From the NCBI GenBank assembly GCA_002439665.1, contig DJPC01000132.1, forward strand, positions 1,213-9,751: 8,539 bases of DNA. The letters are read 5' to 3'. Position 1 is the first letter of the stretch, and each line of letters starts with the position of its first letter. The notes beneath the pieces are model-generated. The model did no database searches and had not been told where the DNA came from. It saw only the letters and a list, made by a program, of their open reading frames with translations. The translations under genes were made by a program, and so were the position numbers. Source of the DNA: Dialister sp. UBA6422 (lineage in GTDB: Bacteria; Bacillota; Negativicutes; Veillonellales; Dialisteraceae). This document shows positions 5,444-8,539 of the stretch, in pieces.

Positions 5444-6052
5444 CTATTTTTTTATTGTAAATCCTGGTATCTTTTGTAAGGCTACCAACACCTGCCGTCT
5501 AGTATCTTCTACAGAATGGCTATTATCAATGATAACGTCTGCATAGCTCAATTTATTTTCTGTGGGCATCTGTTTATGTATGCGAGCCAATACCTGGTTT
5601 CTAGTAAACCCATCTCTATCCATGACACGCCGAATTTGTTCTTCCAGTGGCACTTTAACAATCCAAACAGCTTCTACACGAAGTTGCCAACTGATTTCCA
5701 AAAGAAGTGGCATATCCAATACCACAATCTCGTGTCCTTCTTCTTGGGCTCTCAAAAGTTGCTGCTGGGTACGATGCCAAATATACGGATGAATGATCCC
5801 ATTCAGCTGTTGCCGTTTCTTTTCATCACTAAAAACAATACTAGCTACTTTCAAACGATCTAGATTGCCATCAGGAAGAAATATATCATCTCCAAAAAAT
5901 TTCCTTATCTCTTTCATAGTAGGACTACCTGGCATGACAGCTTCCCTAGCCAGCTTATCCCCATCAATAACAGGTATCCCCAATTCTTTCATATATGTGG
6001 AAACTGTGCTTTTTCCGCTTCCCACACCACCAGTCAATCCGATACGATACAT
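5444..6052 (-). CDS. coaE: Dephospho-CoA kinase
   Basis: This cytoplasmic enzyme phosphorylates the 3'-hydroxyl of dephospho-CoA with ATP, the last step of coenzyme A synthesis. The 202 residues match the usual length. The P-loop GGVGSGKST lies at 8-16, followed by PVIDGDKLAREA (27-38), where families usually have D-A-D. Other family landmarks are IIHPYIW (86-92), LDMPLLLE (112-119), and the C-terminal RDGFTRNQVLARIHKQM segment (146-162), which resembles the ATP-lid and basic region. ATG at 6052-6050 has AAAGGAT upstream. It lies downstream of polA, separated by about 200 bases that contain a possible broken small gene. Proximity of coaE to polA is common in Firmicutes. Confidence 0.96.
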   Translation of the reverse strand: MYRIGLTGGVGSGKSTVSTYMKELGIPVIDGDKLAREAVMPGSPTMKEIRKFFGDDIFLPDGNLDRLKVASIVFSDEKKRQQLNGIIHPYIWHRTQQQLLRAQEEGHEIVVLDMPLLLEISWQLRVEAVWIVKVPLEEQIRRVMDRDGFTRNQVLARIHKQMPTENKLSYADVIIDNSHSVEDTRRQVLVALQKIPGFTIKK

Positions 6053-6072
6053 CTGATTCTATCCTTTATTTA

Positions 6073-6247
6073 TTACTTATATAAGCGCATAATGCGTACT
6101 TTGTAGAGAATAGGAATGGGCTCCCCAGAAATGATGACATTTAAACCTATATAATCATTTCTACCTGGACACTCACAAATCTCTAATCCCCAATTTTCAG
6201 CTCCCTAGTTGCATATCATTCCATTGACAGCGACACACTAGAATCAT
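6073..6247 (-). pseudogene. Possible frameshifted small protein with two Cys-x-Cys pairs, between polA and coaE
   Basis: Starting at ATG 6247-6245, four bases after the polA stop, one frame encodes 16 residues (MILVCRCQWNDMQLGS) and ends at TGA 6199-6197. The +1 frame is open from 6204 to a TAA at 6075-6073. It reads AENWGLEICECPGRND..., then ISGEPIPILYKVRIM..., and has no ATG/GTG/TTG near its beginning. Joining the frames at GGG-A-GCT gives about 57 residues with CRC and CEC pairs, resembling a small zinc-binding protein. The second frame looks protein-like and ends just before the coaE ribosome binding site. It could be a gene broken by one extra base, a sequencing error, a programmed +1 shift, or chance. 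I do not recognise the family. The ribosome binding site at the first ATG is weak. Confidence 0.35.
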
Positions 6248-6251
6248 ACGG

Positions 6252-8539
6252 CTACTTCGTTTCTGCCCAATTTTTTCCTTCGTTCACATCTGCCAGAAGC
6301 GGTACTGTAAGGGATACTACGGACTCCATAGTCTCCTTCAGAAGCTTTGCTATGGCTTCTTTCTCTTCATTCACCACTTCAGCTACCAATTCATCGTGCA
6401 CCTGAAGGAGGACTCGGCTTTTAAAATGACCTTGCTGCAATTTTTGATACACCGCAATCATAGCCATTTTCATAATATCTGCTGCGGTACCCTGGATAGG
6501 TGTGTTCATGGCAATTCGTTCCGCCAAAGAACGGCGCTGGAAATTTTTGGCATGAATATCCGGCACTTCTCGATAGCGACCAAAAAGTGTAGTCGCTCTC
6601 CCGGTTTTTCTAGCTTCCTCGATCATAGAATTCATAAAATCATGAATATGAGGATATCGCTCGAAATAGGCTTTGATATAATCAGCAGCTTGTTGACGTG
6701 ATATACCTAGCTGCCTAGACAAACCGAAATCACTAATTCCGTAAATGATACCAAAATTAACAGCCTTGGCATGGCTTCTCTGCTCACTAGTCACTTCCTC
6801 AAACGGAATTCCTAATACTTCTGCCGCTGTTCTTCGATGGATATCTTCCTGATTTAAAAAAGCTTGTATTAAACTTTGATCTCCTGACATATGAGCCAGG
6901 ATACGAAGTTCCACCTGCGAATAATCAGAAGAAATAAAGCAGTCATACCCTTCCCCGGGCACAAAAAGAGATCTGATTTTTCTTCCTTCTTCTGTGCGAA
7001 CGGGAATATTCTGCAAATTGGGATCAGAACTAGACAAACGGCCAGTCGCCGTAACAGTCTGATTAAAAGAAGTATGAATGCGTCCAGTTTCTTTGCGAAT
7101 TAACTGAGGCAAAGCATCCAAATAGGTGGAAATTAACTTAGTTAGCGTGCGGTAGCGTAAAATATTTTTGACAAACGGATAGTCCTGTGCCAGATTTTCC
7201 AGCACATCAGCAGCCGTAGAATAACCGGTTTTAGTTTTCTTACCCGCTGGTAATCCCAGTTTTTCAAAAAGGATATTTCCTAACTGTTTGGGTGAATTGA
7301 TATTGAAAGATTCTCCCGCTTCTGTGTAAATGTCTTTCATCAAAACTCGTACTTGGCTTTCCATATCAGCCTTCACGACCTGCCAGGTATTCTGATCTGT
7401 AGCAATGCCCGCTTTTTCCATAGCTGCCAAGACTTTGACCAAAGGCTGCTCTATCTCCTGGAACAATTTCATGACTCCATTGTCTTCCAATTTTTTCCGG
7501 CAAGGCTCATAAATGGATAGTAAAAACTCTCCTAAACAAGTTCCTCTCTCAGCAAAAGTTTCTAGCTCATCTGGATATATGGGTAATACGCCGTACAATC
7601 CAGCCATAAAGGAAAAAGGATAAGTGACACGACTAGGATCTAGTAAGTAAGAGGCCAATGTCACATCAAAAAATGGTAAATCTTCGCATGGGAAATCTGA
7701 TTCCATGAGAGCTTTGGACTGATCCGTCAAAACGGCATCCGCCTGCTGCAATGCATAGGTAAGAGAAACATATTGTTCCGGTCTTACCAGATAAGCATGT
7801 CCATGAGACACCACTACAATTTCTTTAGCAGAAAAGAAAGGGCTACTTCCTTCCAACTCAGCAGACACAGCAGCCACTTCTCCCACAAAAGATTGTCCAT
7901 CCCAGTCCTCTATGGTTAGCAAATGCTGACGGCTCTCTTCTTTTTTTGCTTCTGCCAGCTCCATAAAACGCGGCAGAGTAGCAAAATCAGAAAGCAATTT
8001 GATACCCAATTTTTCAAATAATTCTTTCATTTCTGCCACATGAACAGGCTGTTTCATTTCTTCTAGCGTAGTTTCTAAGGGGATATCACGCTTGATCTTT
8101 GCGAGTTCATAGGAAAGATAAGCCATATCCTTATTGGCAGTCAGTTTCTTTCCTTGAGCGCCCTTAATTTCCTGCACATGAGCATACAGGTTATCTAGCG
8201 TACCATACTGAGTAAGCAGCTTTAACGCCGTCTTTTCTCCAATACCTGGCACACCTGGAATATTATCTGCCGTATCTCCCATAAGAGCTTTCATATCAAT
8301 CACCTGTGATGGAGTGATATGGTACTTTGCCTGAATTGCTTCCGGTGTCATAGCCGCCATCTGGGTAATTCCCTTTTGGGTAAGAAGAACCGTCGTTTTT
8401 TCGCTAGAAAGCTGCAAAGCATCTCGATCGCCAGTCACAATATTGACAGGTACTTCCTTTTCGTAGCGAAGAGACAACGTTCCTAGAATATCGTCCCCTT
8501 CATAGCCATCTAAGCTATACACAGCCACGCCCATAGTTG
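6252..8539 (-). CDS. polA: DNA polymerase I (5' end of the gene cut by window)
   Basis: This is the repair polymerase that removes RNA primers and fills gaps. The frame is open to the window edge. The ATG at 8534 is internal: the sequence around it (MGVAVYSLDGYEGDDILGTL) matches the middle of the 5'-nuclease domain, so roughly 100 N-terminal residues are missing. Counting from that Met, the 5'-nuclease region includes TGDRDALQL (34-42) and the helix-hairpin-helix GDTADNIPGVPGIGEKTA (86-103). The 3'-5' exonuclease-like domain (about 205-345) lacks the DxE motif and the YxxxD motif, so it is probably inactive. Polymerase motifs are intact: TGRLSSSDPNLQNIP (497-511), motif A SDYSQVELRILAH (536-548), motif B RSHAKAVNFGIIYG (586-599) and motif C QVHDE (711-715). 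The stop is TAG at 6254-6252. Confidence 0.98.
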   Translation of the reverse strand, partial: TMGVAVYSLDGYEGDDILGTLSLRYEKEVPVNIVTGDRDALQLSSEKTTVLLTQKGITQMAAMTPEAIQAKYHITPSQVIDMKALMGDTADNIPGVPGIGEKTALKLLTQYGTLDNLYAHVQEIKGAQGKKLTANKDMAYLSYELAKIKRDIPLETTLEEMKQPVHVAEMKELFEKLGIKLLSDFATLPRFMELAEAKKEESRQHLLTIEDWDGQSFVGEVAAVSAELEGSSPFFSAKEIVVVSHGHAYLVRPEQYVSLTYALQQADAVLTDQSKALMESDFPCEDLPFFDVTLASYLLDPSRVTYPFSFMAGLYGVLPIYPDELETFAERGTCLGEFLLSIYEPCRKKLEDNGVMKLFQEIEQPLVKVLAAMEKAGIATDQNTWQVVKADMESQVRVLMKDIYTEAGESFNINSPKQLGNILFEKLGLPAGKKTKTGYSTAADVLENLAQDYPFVKNILRYRTLTKLISTYLDALPQLIRKETGRIHTSFNQTVTATGRLSSSDPNLQNIPVRTEEGRKIRSLFVPGEGYDCFISSDYSQVELRILAHMSGDQSLIQAFLNQEDIHRRTAAEVLGIPFEEVTSEQRSHAKAVNFGIIYGISDFGLSRQLGISRQQAADYIKAYFERYPHIHDFMNSMIEEARKTGRATTLFGRYREVPDIHAKNFQRRSLAERIAMNTPIQGTAADIMKMAMIAVYQKLQQGHFKSRVLLQVHDELVAEVVNEEKEAIAKLLKETMESVVSLTVPLLADVNEGKNWAETK

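Noticed and set aside
6128..6170. TTGTGA and TATATA on the minus strand as an internal coaE promoter
   Set aside because: The spacing is about 19 bp and the hexamers are weak. The stretch also overlaps the possible broken small gene, so the support is too thin.
186..7103. Many plus-strand ORFs of 60-115 codons across the window
   Set aside because: All lie antisense to clear minus-strand genes with recognised motifs, lack ribosome binding sites, and have no recognisable domains.
8532..8534. ATG at 8534 as the polA start
   Set aside because: The frame stays open to the window edge and the residues around it belong to the middle of the 5'-nuclease domain, so the true start lies outside.

Overview
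All recognisable genes in this window lie on the minus strand, so the biology reads from right to left. Moderate-to-low G+C, strong AGGAGG-type ribosome binding sites, T-box leader RNA, and a DNA polymerase I whose 3'-5' exonuclease domain has lost its metal-binding motifs all point to a Firmicutes (Bacillota) genome. The T-boxes plus the polA/coaE/lytic-transglycosylase neighbourhood would fit the Negativicutes (Veillonella/Megasphaera/Dialister-like), but that narrower assignment is inference.

Right half (about 8539 to 3973), a housekeeping cluster: polA (cut by the window edge at its 5' end), a small possibly frameshifted reading frame carrying two Cys-x-Cys pairs, coaE (last step of coenzyme A synthesis), a short membrane-anchored lytic transglycosylase, and a 233-residue protein I do not recognise. 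A simple hairpin plus U-tract terminator (3866-3887) closes this cluster.

Middle (3972 to 3183), about 790 bases without a convincing protein gene. After the terminator comes a full-consensus promoter (TTGACA, 16-bp spacer, TATAAT) that starts a leader of about 620 nt. The leader holds two T-box Stem I domains, whose specifier triplets read CUC (Leu) and AUC (Ile), and two complete antiterminator/terminator modules. Their order is unusual: Stem I(Leu), Stem I(Ile), antiterminator-terminator 1, antiterminator-terminator 2. It looks as if a complete Ile T-box had been nested inside a Leu T-box. Downstream are a 22-bp imperfect hairpin and a 26-bp palindrome that abuts the livH ribosome binding site.

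Left half (3182 to 1), livH-livM-livG-livF: two permeases and two ATPases of a branched-chain amino acid ABC importer. Each stop codon overlaps the next start by one base (TAATG, TAATG, TGATG). livF runs off the left edge. No substrate-binding protein gene lies in the window.

Taken together, uncharged tRNA-Leu and tRNA-Ile would be sensed by the leader RNA and would permit transcription of a Leu/Ile/Val importer. The unusual architecture of this dual sensor is the most interesting feature here.
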